Below are positions 50,421-63,092 of a DNA stretch of 64,000 bases, piece by piece. Position 1 is the stretch's first letter; every line of letters begins with the position of its first letter. Under the pieces are notes generated by a model that searched no databases, had not been told where the DNA came from, and saw only the letters and a list, made by a program, of their open reading frames with translations. A program made the position numbers and the translations under genes. Origin of the DNA: Begonia masoniana (Eukaryota; Streptophyta; Magnoliopsida; Cucurbitales; Begoniaceae); contig CM039502.1 in assembly GCA_022432975.1 (NCBI GenBank), forward strand, positions 3,710,375 to 3,774,374, given 5' to 3'.

Positions 50421-51714
50421 TTTTAAAGATTTTCCAATTTTGAGTACCTAACTAACCTTGGTAAATGGTAATTGCTTTAGAAAGAGAAGGCTAATTTTTT
50501 AAATTTGATTCTTAGTTTTAAGCAGTGAGTTGCCATGATGGGGAGCCCAGCCAACTTGACTGCGGATGGTGGAGATAGCGTGGTCGGTGGGATACGCGGA
50601 TCTCAGTGGACGGAAAAGATTGCACCACGTCGTCCCTCAGCTTTATTAATTAATACTTGATTAGAGAAATGATTAAGCGCTAATCAGGAAAGCTCTCGGC
50701 TTTCTAAGAGTTGGGTCCGAGTCTTAATCATCCACCGTCCTTTCTAATTACCCAACCAATCCCCTTTCTTTCCTTTTTCTTGTTGTGTTGCCGATCTTCC
50801 TAACATTTTCTTTCTTCCTTTGTTTTTTTAATTATTTCGTTATCTTCACTTTTCTTTATTTTAATCTTGATTTGATTCCCTAATTTCATAAATTATTTGG
50901 AAAACTTTGAAAATTAATTAATAATATAGCTTCTAAACAACCAATTCAAGAAGTTTGGTAACACGTAACACGATTTACATACTCAAAGTTACTTAAATTG
51001 GTAAAGTTCAGTGTAATTCCGATTTATAGTTGGGTCAGATCAGACTCATTTTTCAATATTAGGATTTTATTATTTCTCTATATATTGATATTGGAGTTGT
51101 GAAACTCAGTTGCAACTTGTACTGATTTTGATAAGTGAATCTCTCATTTGTCAGTGATTTTTTTCGCCTTTAATTTTCTACGTAAATTACAGGGTCTATT
51201 ATTTTTTATTCTCGTTTAGTTTTCAACACAAAACCATTACTATATGTCAATATTGTACATTAAATTAAAATAAATTTGGCATAAGATAATAATTACGTGG
51301 AGATAAATGGTGGGTGTAGGTACAAAAACCTAATGATAATTAAATGGATTGTAATTATGCGTAATAATGATAATTAAAATGATTAGAGATATGAAGGTTT
51401 GATCATTCACTAATCCCCAACCTGACCCAATTTTGTTTGATTTGATAAAATAAAAAGTGAAGTTGACTCATCAGCTCCCAATAACACAACTTGGAATTTC
51501 ATTTTTATTAAATAAAATAAATAATAGGACGACTTAATTAAACAATTTTTCTATTTTAAATTGCATTTAATAAAATAAAATATATAAAGTGAAAATTATG
51601 GATGGGTATAATAATAATAAATAATAATTAAAAAAATGTGAATGGGACCCACCAACACATGGCCTCTGAAGAAATAAGAAACCCAGAATCTTCCCATTCT
51701 TTGGGCTTTTAACT

Positions 51715-51780
51715 CTCTCTCTGTCTCTCTCTCTCTCTGTCTTCGTTGCAGAGACGAACAGCCCTCAAACTATATAAGGT
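51715..51780 (+). promoter_or_regulatory. Core promoter of the RHA2-like gene
   Basis: A (CT)n tract at about 51715-51738 is followed by the TATA box CTATATAAG at about 51770-51778. Transcription would start near 51800, giving a leader of roughly 20-25 bases before the chosen ATG at 51824. Confidence 0.5.
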
Positions 51781-51823
51781 TCCGATCAGAGTCTCGTCCA
51801 GAGCAAGTGTATACCTACGGCAG

Positions 51824-52327
51824 ATGGGGCTTCAGAGCCAGCTCAACGACTTGTCCTCCGTTTCCATTCCTCTTCTTCTGGTCGCCACTCTCGCTACCTG
51901 CCTCAACTACCTCCGATCTTCCTTCTCCGATCTTATACACTCCGTCCGCCCCTCCCGATTTCACCCCCACCACCACCTTGACGATGGACTCTTCGATGCC
52001 GTCGGATCGGGACTCGCCGGACTTATTCTGTTCGCTGAGCAAATGAACCTGAATCGCGATTTGTCCCACCGGTTCGGCGACGAAATCGACGACGCCCTTG
52101 GTGAGGTCTCCGACTGCGTGGTTTGCTTGTCTAATTTGAAGGTCGGGGATAGAGTACGGCGGCTTTCCTGCCGCCATGTGTTCCACAAGGAGTGCTTCGA
52201 CGGCTGGCTCGATCATCTCAACTTTAACTGCCCTCTCTGTCGGTCTCCTCTCGTTTCTGATGAGCGAGCGTCCGTCACGCGCCGTCATGTTGGTGAAGAT
52301 GTCGTTTCCTGGCTATCGATGCGGTGA
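51824..52327 (+). CDS. RHA2-like RING-H2 finger E3 ubiquitin ligase
   Basis: Intronless, 167 residues. It begins MGLQSQLNDLSS with a hydrophobic segment IPLLLVATLATCLNYL (residues 15-30), a likely membrane anchor, then GLAGLILFAEQMNLNR. The C3H2C3 RING has Cys98, Cys101, Cys116, His118, His121, Cys124, Cys136 and Cys139 (CVVCLSNLKVGDRVRRL, CRHVFHKECFDGWL, CPLCRSPLV). The layout and flanking blocks match Arabidopsis RHA2A/RHA2B, which ubiquitinate proteins and promote abscisic-acid signalling; that role here is inferred. The frame is open back to an upstream Met at 51746, but a TATA box lies between the two and family members start MGLQ, so 51824 is preferred. Confidence 0.93.
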   Translation: MGLQSQLNDLSSVSIPLLLVATLATCLNYLRSSFSDLIHSVRPSRFHPHHHLDDGLFDAVGSGLAGLILFAEQMNLNRDLSHRFGDEIDDALGEVSDCVVCLSNLKVGDRVRRLSCRHVFHKECFDGWLDHLNFNCPLCRSPLVSDERASVTRRHVGEDVVSWLSMR

Positions 52328-54564
52328 ATGATGATGATGGATCAGTGATGTTGATGATGATTACGGTGGTTGGTTTTTTTTTTTATAAAAACAAATTGAT
52401 TTTAGGGTTGATTATAATATATTGTTTTTAACAGATGTATGATGTATCTGTTCCTTTTTTTGAAAGAGCTCTACCCTCTCTCTCTAGGCTTCTTCTTCTT
52501 CTTTTTTTTTTTTTTTTGTTGTTGTTGTGTATAAAGTGTTTTTTTGTTTAATGATCATCAGTTTGAGTTGAATTGGAATTGCTTCTCTCTATTTTTTTTT
52601 TTTTTTTTAATTTATCATCCAATGGTATTAATTATTAGATGGCCCATTTGTGTACTCTTATGTTCTTGTACAGATAAGATCATATGTGTGGAGAAAGAGG
52701 AAGGTACCTCCCCCTTTAGTTTTTGCCATCTCTTGCACCCAAAACGTAGAAAGAACAGATCATTTACTCTCTAATTCTTAGATGACAGAATAATTAACGT
52801 AAAAGTCATTGAACACGCCAATGAATAAAATTTGAGAATAAAATAAGAAAATAATATTAAGTCATAAATCTCTTTAATAATGGAAGCTACCTCGTGTGTG
52901 GCTCTTAAACACCTTCATCATTTTTCAAACAAGAAAAAACCAAAAGGGTAATTGCGTCAAACGAGACAAATTCTCTATATAGATTTGCTAAATTCGCACC
53001 AAACTCTCAGTTTGCGGCAATACAATAATGTGGCTCTCCTGATTTTACCCTTTCATGTTTTTTTCTTGGTTTAATATAGAATTTTATCCGATTGATGCTT
53101 ATATTTTCCTCTTTGTTAGTGTACGCATTTCCACACGTCGGCTAAACCTTGGGATGATGTTCCATCAATGTTGGGTTACTTGCTGTAGCTTCTTAGTTAG
53201 CTTTCAAACACGCAGCCATCAGATCATGATCAAGCGGCTGTTGTTTTGCCATCGCTAATTTGATTGGGTTGTGTGATGATGATGGGCTGATTATTATAGA
53301 GTTGAATAACATGGCTTGGGCCGTACGACTCAATCCTGAGGTTGAGAGCAAAACTTAAAAAAGGAAACAATTACAAGGATAAGCATTTCACACTAAATTC
53401 CATAATTAAAATTAATTACTCTTTTTTTAATGGCCGACTACTCAAGTGGCTTATAATTGATTTTGACCCAACCCACACTCCTTCGACAGTAAATCATTAC
53501 TTAAAGTTCACATTTTCTTGCCTTCACTATCAGCAGCAAATGGCTAAATAAGAGATTGAGTTTCTTATAATTACGGGAAGAAATAGAGGTGGCCGCCAAA
53601 AGAAGAGTTTGAGCGTAGAGGGTTTCCTCTACGTTCAAACTATTGCCCTTTTTTTTAATGAGATAACATAACGCTGATGTTTCTGGGTTTTTGAATTTAT
53701 CAAAAGAGAGTCAGAATCCCCAAGGTGCCTCCAACAGAGGCTATTTATTTTAGACAGATTTCACCTAAATAACAAATAGCCACTAAATACTAAATAAATA
53801 AATAGAAGGGAACCAACAAAACTCCTCATTGTTGTTTTATCTACTTCTGGGGATAATTTAGAACCGAAAGCATTGTATCATTAATCAAATGGATAAGGTT
53901 TTGGAATGCAGGGCATGTAAAACATTTGTTGGGAATAGCTTAGTAAATCACGTCACGCAATGTATATCACATTTATTTGCTTCAAGTAAAATAGCTGTAC
54001 AATTAATCAAATGCCACAAATAGATTTAGAAAATCACTACACTAAAATCTGCCATTCGTTTTCATCTACAGAAAAAGGAGTATGAATTCAATGTTCCACT
54101 ATAATAAATATTGAGCTCATAAAACAACATTTGAACACTAATGCAAAAGCTTAGCTATTTGAGACATGGAGACAAAAAAGGTCACAAACGAATACAAATC
54201 CATTTGGCGATCATGGATCATATATCATCCTTCTAGTAAATCAGTATAGAAATGAGAATCCAATGATGCTATATGTGTATTATTTGTACATATATGTTGT
54301 GTTTATACTCTTTCAAATTTTCAAGACAGGAACAAAACCAAAAGTATGAATGCAATATAACGCAAACTCTCATGAAATCACATCACCATATACGTCGTCT
54401 TCTTTTTTTCCTATACTATTCAATATGCAGCGGGTCTCAATGAATGCTTCCAGTATGTTTTGATCATCCTTATACTCTTTCTCTCTCGATACTTCTACTC
54501 AATCCAAGTTTTCTGATCTCTTTATGCTTAATGTTCTTCAAATTCAATTTCAAGAATGATATTT
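52328..54564. other. Spacer between RHA2-like gene and CCCH gene
   Basis: The two genes converge. The left part is the RHA2-like 3' UTR with long T runs (52370-52385, 52502-52517, 52590-52608). The right part is the CCCH gene's 3' UTR. No coding block was recognised between. Confidence 0.5.
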
Positions 54565-56495
54565 TTACCTTTCCAGATTAATGGCTGTGGGGGGATTGAG
54601 GGCACCCATAAGCCTCTCCTGATCAGTCAGTGCATGGCGGAAGTGGCATCGATGACCATAAGGACAGACTACCCCAGAGAGAACCATCCTGCAGACCTCC
54701 GTCTTGTAGCGGGGGTGACGGATAACGGGGCGGAGCTCCTCAATGCCATGAGCAAACTGGCACTGATCTCCATATGGGCAAGCGCCAGTTTCCTGCCATT
54801 TGTTGCAGAGTTCGGTCTTGAACATTCCTTGGTTGTACACCTCCAGTTCAAGTGCCTCTTCCTCTTTCTTACCCACCGGCACGAACACCTTTTGCTGTGT
54901 GATCAAATTGCAACTCAGTTAATCAAGAATAATTGAAAATAAGATTTTGGGAAGTTAATATCGTTCACGTTCATCACAAAGGATATTATTACATAACAAA
55001 TCATAAAAAAAAGATTCCATGTAAGGACATTCATTTTATCGAATAAATGTAGAAGAGAGACTCTTAAAGACTAAATTTAAGAGGTACATTTGTCACATAT
55101 AAAGTTCAATGTTGTGATAAGTTATTTTATTAAAAATTTAGTGAAAGTGTCACAAGAGATTTAGTTCTTATTTACTTTTAACACAAGTATTCACCACCAA
55201 TAAACAATCAGCACAACAGTCATAAAATTACAAAAAAAAAAAAATAATAAGCTTGATATACTCATACGACACTTTATGAGACTGCAACGAATCGATTTCT
55301 TGATCTGATAAACTGTTCTCTTCCTAGGCAAAAAGAATCTCTTCCTAGCTCCAATAAAAACCACAAAGATTTATTGGCAACGTGCAACAGCTTTGCATCA
55401 TGCAAAGCTTGCTCTTAAATCATTTTTCAATTTAAATTTTAGACTACAAATTTAATCAATAAGCCAAGAATAAAAAAATATGATTGGAGAGAAGGAAACA
55501 AAATAGGGTGGCTCCAAAAATCAAATCAAAATGATGGGACTTAAGACTTTCTTCGTCATCAAGCAAAGAATTTACTCCTTGGAAGTGTACTCAAATCATT
55601 ATACACTATCACTCTAATTTGTTCAGATTAGCATTTAAAATGTAAATAATTTATTCCGTAACCTCTAAATAAAATAAAATGATAAACAAAAGTAATTAAA
55701 GCACATCGTTCAATTGAAAAATAATTGTGTTATAAAGCCCAGAATCAATTTAAAATAGCCATAATTCTGAATCATTACCGCAACCTTGATCGGACTCGTC
55801 GTTCTTGGCATAGTTGATGGGCGAATCCGTCCGCCATTGTTGGAATTATTTTGAGTCATCTTCAAGTTTAAGTATCCATTCGACCTCACGGATATACTCT
55901 TCGGCAGCGAAAATCTCTCCACCTCAACGTTCTCGATTCTTCCATTCTCCATCACACTCGTGGGGCTCTCATCCGAAACATTGTCCCACGTAGAACTACT
56001 TCCCTCCTTGCCCCCAATATGAAGTCCATGGAATCCGTCGACAATGTCATACGGTATCGAATAGTCAGGAGAAACGAATTGCGGCTGGACCTTGTCGTGT
56101 ATCAGGATGCTCAGATGCTTGTTGAGCTCGCGGTTAACACTGCGGAGTTGGGTGTTCTCGTGGCGAAGATACTCCGCCTCTTCGGTGGCTTCGCGGAGAT
56201 GAGTTAGGCAAAGACTGTGGCGATTAACCATTTCCTGGTGCTCTTGGACTGCACGCGTGTGATAGATGTGTTTGCTCAAGGCTGAAGCCGATGGTGATTT
56301 CGAGTCTGAGATTCGATTCGGAGTAAAAGAGATAGAGCTGGGAAGAGATTGTTTCTCTTGGAACATAGGCGAGTGCAGGGGACCACAAACGACATCTCTT
56401 GGTTGAAAGGGCGACTTAAGGAACGACGATGACATGGTGGTTATGGTAGAGGAAGTGAGACCGCTATGGGAGGCCGCGGAGGTTTCCTTGAGCAT
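54565..56495 (-). CDS. Tandem CCCH zinc-finger protein (C3H14/C3H15 type)
   Basis: Two coding exons: 56495-55779 and 54894-54565, GT-AG, phase 0, 348 residues. Two perfect C-x8-C-x5-C-x3-H fingers lie at the C-terminus: Cys269/Cys278/Cys284/His288 and Cys307/Cys316/Cys322/His326, separated by 18 residues and each led by (F/Y)KTE(L/V). This is the tristetraprolin-type arrangement that binds AU-rich mRNA elements and promotes decay. Plant C3H14 and C3H15 act in secondary wall formation and anther callose metabolism. The N-terminal half is Ser-rich and has a leucine-zipper-like stretch ([20 protein letters not shown]). I chose the Met at 56495 because the longer frame (Met at 56606) begins with an intron-like hydrophobic stretch. 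A donor CTTCAG|GTGATT near 56904 suggests a 5'-UTR intron. Confidence 0.93.
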
Positions 56496-59206
56496 AATTG
56501 AATCAGAGGACGGTAATCCTTCATATACGTCAAAACAAAACAAAACTATGATGATTTCTTTTTTCTTTTCCAGGAGAAATAATATGATCAGTGCTTGGAA
56601 AATCACGGAAATCGAGCTTCTGTTTGAGCATTCTTATTGATTATGATTTTTCAGACAGTTAAACTCTGAAATAAAACGTTAAATCAAGTTTTTCGTTGAT
56701 TGCAACCTTCAAAAAAGAAGAGAAGAATGTAGGTCGAGATACAGAAATAGAAACAAAAGTATTTCCAGAAATAAAAACGCAAAATTAGTCAAAATCAAAG
56801 AGGAAGGATGATACCGAGAGTGATCAAACAGAGAGCGAGCTACGTACAAATAGATCTATGATCGCATACAATGAAAATGCAGAAAGATGAAGAGAAAGAA
56901 TCACCTGAAGCTCTCTAGAAAGCACATTCCCAGCGCGAGACTGATCTGGAGAGAGAAAGAGAGAGATGATAAACGACGGTTTACAGATGGTTAAATAGTG
57001 AGGGAAGAAGCCTCGAAGATTTGGAGGGAAAGACTCAGGCGAGAAAGATTTATTTTATGTACCAATAATATTCTTTCAGTTAGAAACAATTTGTTCTTCT
57101 TCCAAGGCTATCTTTGTCATTTCCAACTTGCTACAGTTCCTGATTTCAGTTGCACCGTCGATTCCTATTTTTCTACGTGAGCCATAGCGTACTAGATTAC
57201 TTCTAAAGTCACGTAGGTAAGGCGGGTAAATCGTTAGGCAGTCATCAAGCAAAAAGAACTCGCACGCCCAGCCACTACATGAAATGACACTATTATCCTC
57301 GAGCATGAAATTTACTACTATTATGCCATCAACATGAGGTACCCATTTTTGTAAAATTTTATAATCTAAACATATAAAATGCTACCAATAACATCAAATT
57401 GTAGATAATTAGGAACTAGGGCATCACTGTCTATAACCGAGTGACATCAAGTGAACAAGTAATATTGACACGATGCCTATTTTACAGAGGTTTCTTTTTG
57501 TGGTAAAATTATAGAATTTTCGAGCACAGATATGCGTCTAAGCGTTAATTCGATTGCTTTGCGTGATTTTTCTCGGTATGACTCGTGGGAAAAGGATGGT
57601 TGTTGTTAGGGGGAGATAAAATTTGATTAGAGAATGTAATTGCTTGGTTTAGAAGGTGAGTGAGATGGGGATGGTAGGTTAAGACAAGATGCCTATTATT
57701 TACAACTTAGAAATGTAGGGTTTTTTGAGTTTGCTTCTTCCTGACATCTTTAACTACCTCTTGTTTTTAAGTTAGCCAATTAAAGTCTCAACACAATCCA
57801 CTTTCTTCAAAATATGTTTGGTTGTTGAGAAAATTAAATGGAAAATGTTTGGTTGCCTTTCACTCTCAGTATAGTTAAAGCCATGATATCTCATGTTGTT
57901 GTTTTATGGATGCAAGAGTTTCTTGGGTTTTCATCATTTTTTTTATTGTCAAAAAGTTTGTTTGAGTGCAACTTAAAAAATGAGGACCTTTGAAAATTGA
58001 AATCTTTCTCTTTTTTAAATGTAACCCAACTTAGGAGTATGGATGGCCACAACCGAATCGTAGTTGTAGTTGAAACCGAGATCGTGAGTTCGGTCCTGGT
58101 TCGATCTTGTTTCTATATTTATGGGATCAGTGACCGATTCTTAATATAATTGAATCATATTATGCGGTTGAATTCACGTTTTTAGTAAAAATATCATTAG
58201 AATTGAACGGTGTATCACAATATTCAATGGAAACCCAAAATCAACTTGTGATTTGGCCCAAACTCGACCCAAAATCGTATCTCGTGGTTCAGTAAGTCTA
58301 GTTCCTAATATTCACTGTTCTGGTAAAAAAAAACCTCAGAACCGATAACTCACATTTTGTTCAGTCCTAAAATCAAGCACGCACACCCCAACTTTGAAGC
58401 TTTGCTCTTGACAACAAGATATTATCTAATTTAGGTTTGTACACAAATTTATTTTTGCGTCATATCTTAAAATACATCTTGTTATAATAAAGAGAGAACT
58501 TTATATGTGTGTGTAAATATCTATCTCGATCTTGATCTCCTTCGTCTTTTTTCAGCAATGTGAAATTATGAAATTCTCATGATATTGGTCAAACACGCAG
58601 TTATTACTGCCTTCACCCAACTAGTTGTCAAAATAATTTTCTCCTACGACCAAGGCTTGGTCAAGGTCTTCAATTGCATTTCCCATAGCCTTGTATGACA
58701 AGAGTGACATCTAATACAAGACATCCTAGTTGAGCTCAAACTTGTCTCATTTCAATTCATTATCACATATGGATGAGGTCAACTAATCATACAAGTCAAT
58801 GAATTAAAGTTTTACTAACAAAATACTTTATTAAGTTAATTTCATATTCGTCGAACTATATAATGACGAGAGTCAATCATGTATCGTTATAGAAAGACAA
58901 TTACGTACGTTAAGCTATAAATGACATGAGTCAACCACATACCATATATGATAATTTTCTATCTATGTTATTATCTTCCATTATTAGTAGCTTCCAAACA
59001 AGCTTCATTTATTATTATACGTTTTATCAATCGACTGTCGTCATTTTTTGGCGTGACGATGAGCTTGCTTAGAGTATAATGTCTTTTAAAGTTAATTGTT
59101 CAATCCATCATCCTCTACCTCTTGATCTCTCGTTGGGTCGGCTCCAACCATTTGCTCTTCTAGTTTGAGTTTGGTCGACGCCCTTTCCTTCTCTTGCTGT
59201 CGCCAA
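56496..59206. other. Divergent promoter region: CCCH gene and response-regulator gene
   Basis: The first ~500 bp is the CCCH gene's leader and promoter, with GA-rich runs near 56950-56975. The remainder is AT-rich with no coding block. About 58040-58380 has scattered 'accgaa/ggttcgg'-like words reminiscent of hAT subterminal repeats, but I could not define ends. Confidence 0.45.
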
Positions 59207-61508
59207 ATGGCTTATCGGGTTGCTGCCTCTCTCCCTAGCTTCGCTCTAGGTCTGCATGTCCTGTTCGTCGATCGTAATTCAATGTTCCTTGCATTCATGG
59301 TGTCCATGCTTCAACATTATTCATACAAGGGTATCTATTTCTCTCTCTTCTAAACATTTAAATTGCAAGATACTTGTGTTCTTTTGTTTTTCTCAAATCT
59401 TTTGGATTTTTGGTCAGTTTTCGCAAACTCCAATTGACCTCCTGCGATTCTCGTGTTGTGCGTTCGAAAGTTTTCATACGAGAGTTAGAGTAAATCGTTT
59501 GTATTATCACTGTGGGAGTATGACCCGAAAAAGTTTTTGCACTTAAGGATGTTAGAAGTGTAGTTTGAAAAAAGGTGCATACTTTTGCGGCAAAAAACGT
59601 CTATAATTTGAGCTAAATCGTTGTATTTTGTAGTTATGTTTATATGTATAGTCTATGTAATATGATTTTTTATTTTTTTTTACTTAAGAAGTATTTAAAA
59701 CTTGAACCTAGAAAAGATCATATATTTCGTTTCAAGTTATTGTTCGATTTTTAACAATTTGCTTACTCATGAATACACCTATTTATGTGCTTCGTTATTG
59801 ATTTGGCTCGGACAAATCTTAACTCGAAGCATGTCTTGTTCTCGTTAGTTACAACAGCTCGACTCGCATCTATGGCTTTATCGATGATCTGGGAACAAAA
59901 TCTTCAATTCAACCTAGTCATTGCTGATGTCAATCTGCCGGATATGGACATTTTTTCTTTTCTGAGCCGACTTCGGAATGATATTCCAGTAATTTGTAAG
60001 CTTTTTTAACTTATATTTTTTATCTAAGATCATCTAAGGCAAAAGCTTTTGTATGTCTTACCTACATTGACATGCAGTGATATCCTCTGTGAGAGATTTA
60101 AAGTTGGCCAGGAAATCTTTGGCTGAAGGAGCAACTTATTTTCTCGACAAACCGATCTCGGAGAAGGATATCAAATATCTATGGCAACATGTCTATCGAA
60201 AGATGAAAAACCCGAAAGACTTACAGATCGAGAAGGTGAACTATGGAAAGAGATTTCATGATATTGAAATCCAAGAGGAAAATATGCGATTCGGCCGAGT
60301 TGAGTCAAAGAAAAAATTAGATGATGAAGAAGAGAAGAGCAAAAGTAAGAGGATTAGAATGAACACTCATATTAATTTGGAAACTATAAGAATGAAACAA
60401 GAGGAAGAAGAAAATTGTTATGATCGTATTGATAGTTCAATCAACAAAAAGGCTCGCATCGTGTGGACCACGGAGCTTCATCGCAGGTTCATCGATGTGC
60501 TAAGCAAGCTCGATGATGAAAGTAATTTCATTTTGTTAAGGAAACCATTAAGATTATGTTTGAGCAATGTTTTCAAAAAGTTTTCCAAAGCTGTTTAACA
60601 AACATTGAAAAAGATTGAAATAAGGTTTTTGCATTCTTTGAGATACTAATTATGTTATTTGCTTTTCTTCTCTTTTTTTCGAACCAGAGGCTCGACCGAA
60701 AGCTATACTAAAGATGATGAATAATCCGAGTTTGACGCGACGCCAGGTGGCGAACCACCTGCAGGTTCGAAAACTCCTCGAAAAGCTGAAAAATTGTTTT
60801 TTCATTCTCTTTTCAGAAACCATACTGTTTTTGAGGCTTGTCCTCCAAAACTAACTTTTGAAAACAGGTTAGGATGATCCACTGCTTTCTGAACTAAGCT
60901 ATTACTATTTACTCTGCTTTCAGAAATACAAAGCTCAAGTACAGAGTATAAATACGAAAGACCAAAGTAAAATACCATCATCAAAGCAGCTCCATGGAAC
61001 TAGCCAAATGAGACCAACAAGCTGGAGTCGTGTAATGGGAGTAGAGCTACACCAAGTAAATACCTCTAATTATCTATACATTCCTAGTCCATTTGCCACC
61101 AATTGTGCCACAATCGATCTTCAAAAGACGAACGAAAACTCAGAAAATAGAGGGTGTTCTTCTGATTCACATTCATGCAATGCAAACAAGTTATTTGAAC
61201 TCCAACCCGAGATATGTGCAGAGAAGCGAAATTACGCCTTCGAAGAAGTCGATGAATTTGCGAAAAAAGGGATCCCGGAAGATCAAATTCTCGCCGGGAT
61301 AGAGAAAGTGGATGGAGGGGATTCATTAGATTGTTCTTTGAATCAGATGCAGACACTGAAACAGTATGCTGATGTGCTCAAAGTGCTTGAAGGAAATCTA
61401 GAAGAATACAATTGTTTTGGAAGTGAACAAATTTGTGATGTGGATGGTTATTGTGAATGGCTGAGGGAAAATCTCTTTGAAGAAGACAAAGATCAAGTGA
61501 TGATCTAA
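59207..61508 (+). CDS. Divergent type-B response regulator (receiver plus GARP DNA-binding domain)
   Basis: Exons: 59207-59330, 59849-59995, 60078-60521, 60688-60764 and 60924-61508, all GT-AG and in phase, 458 residues. Residues 17-130 form a receiver domain: HVLFVDRNS, phospho-acceptor Asp68 in VIADVNLPDMD, Ser94 in LISSV, Lys115 in FLDKPIS. The acidic pair that normally reads DD is Asp22-Arg23, so one metal-binding acid is missing. Residues 214-273 form the Myb-like GARP (B-motif) domain: KKARIVWTTELHRRFIDVL, PKAILKMMNNPSLTRRQVAN, HLQKYKAQ. Type-B regulators are nuclear transcription factors activated by cytokinin phosphorelay. The linker is very rich in Lys/Glu and the C-terminal region is acidic, without an obvious Gln-rich domain. 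Cytokinin responsiveness is doubtful given the receiver. Confidence 0.88.
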
Positions 61509-62012
61509 GTAGGATATGAAATTGGTAAACTTTTGAGAAGGGTTGTGTGAGTTAGCCTGCCTAAATTTTTTGCACCGGGTCATAGGGTTCGCATTACGTG
61601 TTTCCTTTAAGGTTTTACTTTATTTTATATATAGATGTAAAGTTAGAATCGCAAAATTCACGTTATATTTTGATCTTCGCAATACGTGCAATTTCTTATT
61701 TTCTTTATTGTTCGATTTCTAATACATTTTTCAAAGCTCCACCGTAAGATATAACAGAGATTAATTAATAGTAATTTGACCGACATAGATATGATTTTTA
61801 GAGCTGTATACATGTAATGAATTGCTTCAAAAGTTTAAGAATCAATCGAGCATGCTCCGAGGAGCAATTGACTGAACGGAACTGAAAAAAATAGCAACAA
61901 TTGAGCTAGAACTTTGATAATTGATGTTATATTTCACAGAAAATGTGGAAGGGTGGTCCATTTGGGCACCACCAAACTTCCACTCTCAATGCATAAATTT
62001 CAAAATGTAAAA
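61509..62012. other. Convergent spacer
   Basis: Shared 3' flanks of the response regulator (plus) and the GH9 gene (minus). No gene seen. Confidence 0.5.
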
Positions 62013-63092
62013 TCAATTGTGGGCCGAAAAGTATGCGAGAAGGCCAACTAGAGGGGCATTTATGTAAGTCGTGGGCTCGGACTCTTGGAAGAAAGGCCTG
62101 GAATCCGGAAATGCATCCGAGCTATTGGGCCCGCCGACGACGGCTCCGACCAACACGTTCGGATTTGGGTTCGTACTCATGAAATAACGGGACCCGAATT
62201 TACAGCCTATTCGACCCGGATGGGCTGCTAATGAAGGTAGTGAGCTGGCACGGTGGTGGATCCTCTGCGGGTAACGCCTACCATATCCAACCATATAGGA
62301 CATACCCATTGGATTATCTCCAAGAATATAGTCCACCTGCAAGATCCGCCCCATGATGGTGTTAATCTAATGGTTCTTTCAATCTGAGCCGTTGAACTGG
62401 GAACTTGGTCCACCGTCCACAGAAGAGTTTTTAATCAAAGATAAAGAGAGGAAGAATGTTGAACCTGACGTTTGGCCAATTGTCTGAGCATGGCAGGAGA
62501 AGCTGACATCCGTCCACATGGCACGATCTTATCGGCATGACTTAGATAGTTAGAATAGGCAAGCAGCAGGAAAGACAGCGAGGTTACATGCTGCATGTTA
62601 CTTCCTCCAGCCTTAAATATCAGACCACCTGTTTTTTTTTTTAAATGACATTAAATCTATTAAAGAAATACATTTATCAACCCAATGCAGTAATCGAACC
62701 TTTTTATCTGCAGATAATTTCATATAAAATCTCCATTGTAGAAGGCTATTCGAGCCATTTCATAGCTGGCGAAATGATGAATTTGTCCTATTTGCTGTTT
62801 TTTTAAGTAATCATTGGTTCTTGACAAGGCTTCTCAATCATTTTTACTCACATGGGTTTCAGCTTTAGTGTTAAATTTGGTCAAATTTAGATGATTTTTC
62901 ACAAAAAAAAAAAAGGAGTAATTCCAGTTGCATACAAAAATAAGAAAAAAGAAGTGAAGCCTGTTGAAGAAGAAACATACCTGGAGAGTATTGAACGTGG
63001 GGTTGAGAGAATCCAGGCAAGATAGAACAAATAAACCCATCAGCATTTTGTTTGAATGATGAGAAGTATTCTGCTTTTCCCATCAAGGCTTC
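62013..63092 (-). CDS. GH9 endo-beta-1,4-glucanase, C-terminal part (gene continues right)
   Basis: Three 3'-terminal exons: 63092-62981, 62628-62465 and 62336-62013, GT-AG and in phase, encoding the last ~198 residues. Recognised blocks are [59 protein letters not shown], the catalytic-His signature [13 protein letters not shown] and the second GH9 signature [19 protein letters not shown] with its Asp and Glu. The protein ends FSAHN with no cellulose-binding module, so it is a class B-type secreted plant cellulase acting on wall glucans. The preceding exons, with signal peptide and first catalytic Asp residues, are not in the last 900 bp and must lie beyond the window. Confidence 0.92.

Larger units (their letters stand above)
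48900..51714. other. AT-rich spacer with small inverted-repeat elements
   Basis: The left end is the dioxygenase 3' UTR. Two MITE-like inverted-repeat segments are present (49391-49570 and 50336-50420). The rest has no recognisable coding block. Confidence 0.5.

Noticed and set aside
51815..52288. 157-residue minus-strand frame opposite the RHA2-like gene
   Set aside because: Shadow of the GC-richer RING coding sequence; no motif of its own.
54556..54936. 126-residue plus-strand frame opposite the CCCH fingers
   Set aside because: Antisense shadow of the zinc-finger exon.
56496..56606. N-terminal extension MIFQALIILF... of the CCCH protein
   Set aside because: The hydrophobic, T-rich stretch looks like intron or UTR sequence. 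A splice donor near 56904 suggests a 5'-UTR intron, and Met 56495 gives a normal start.
58040..58390. Possible second hAT-like element with 'accgaa' words
   Set aside because: No matching terminal inverted repeats or target duplication were found.
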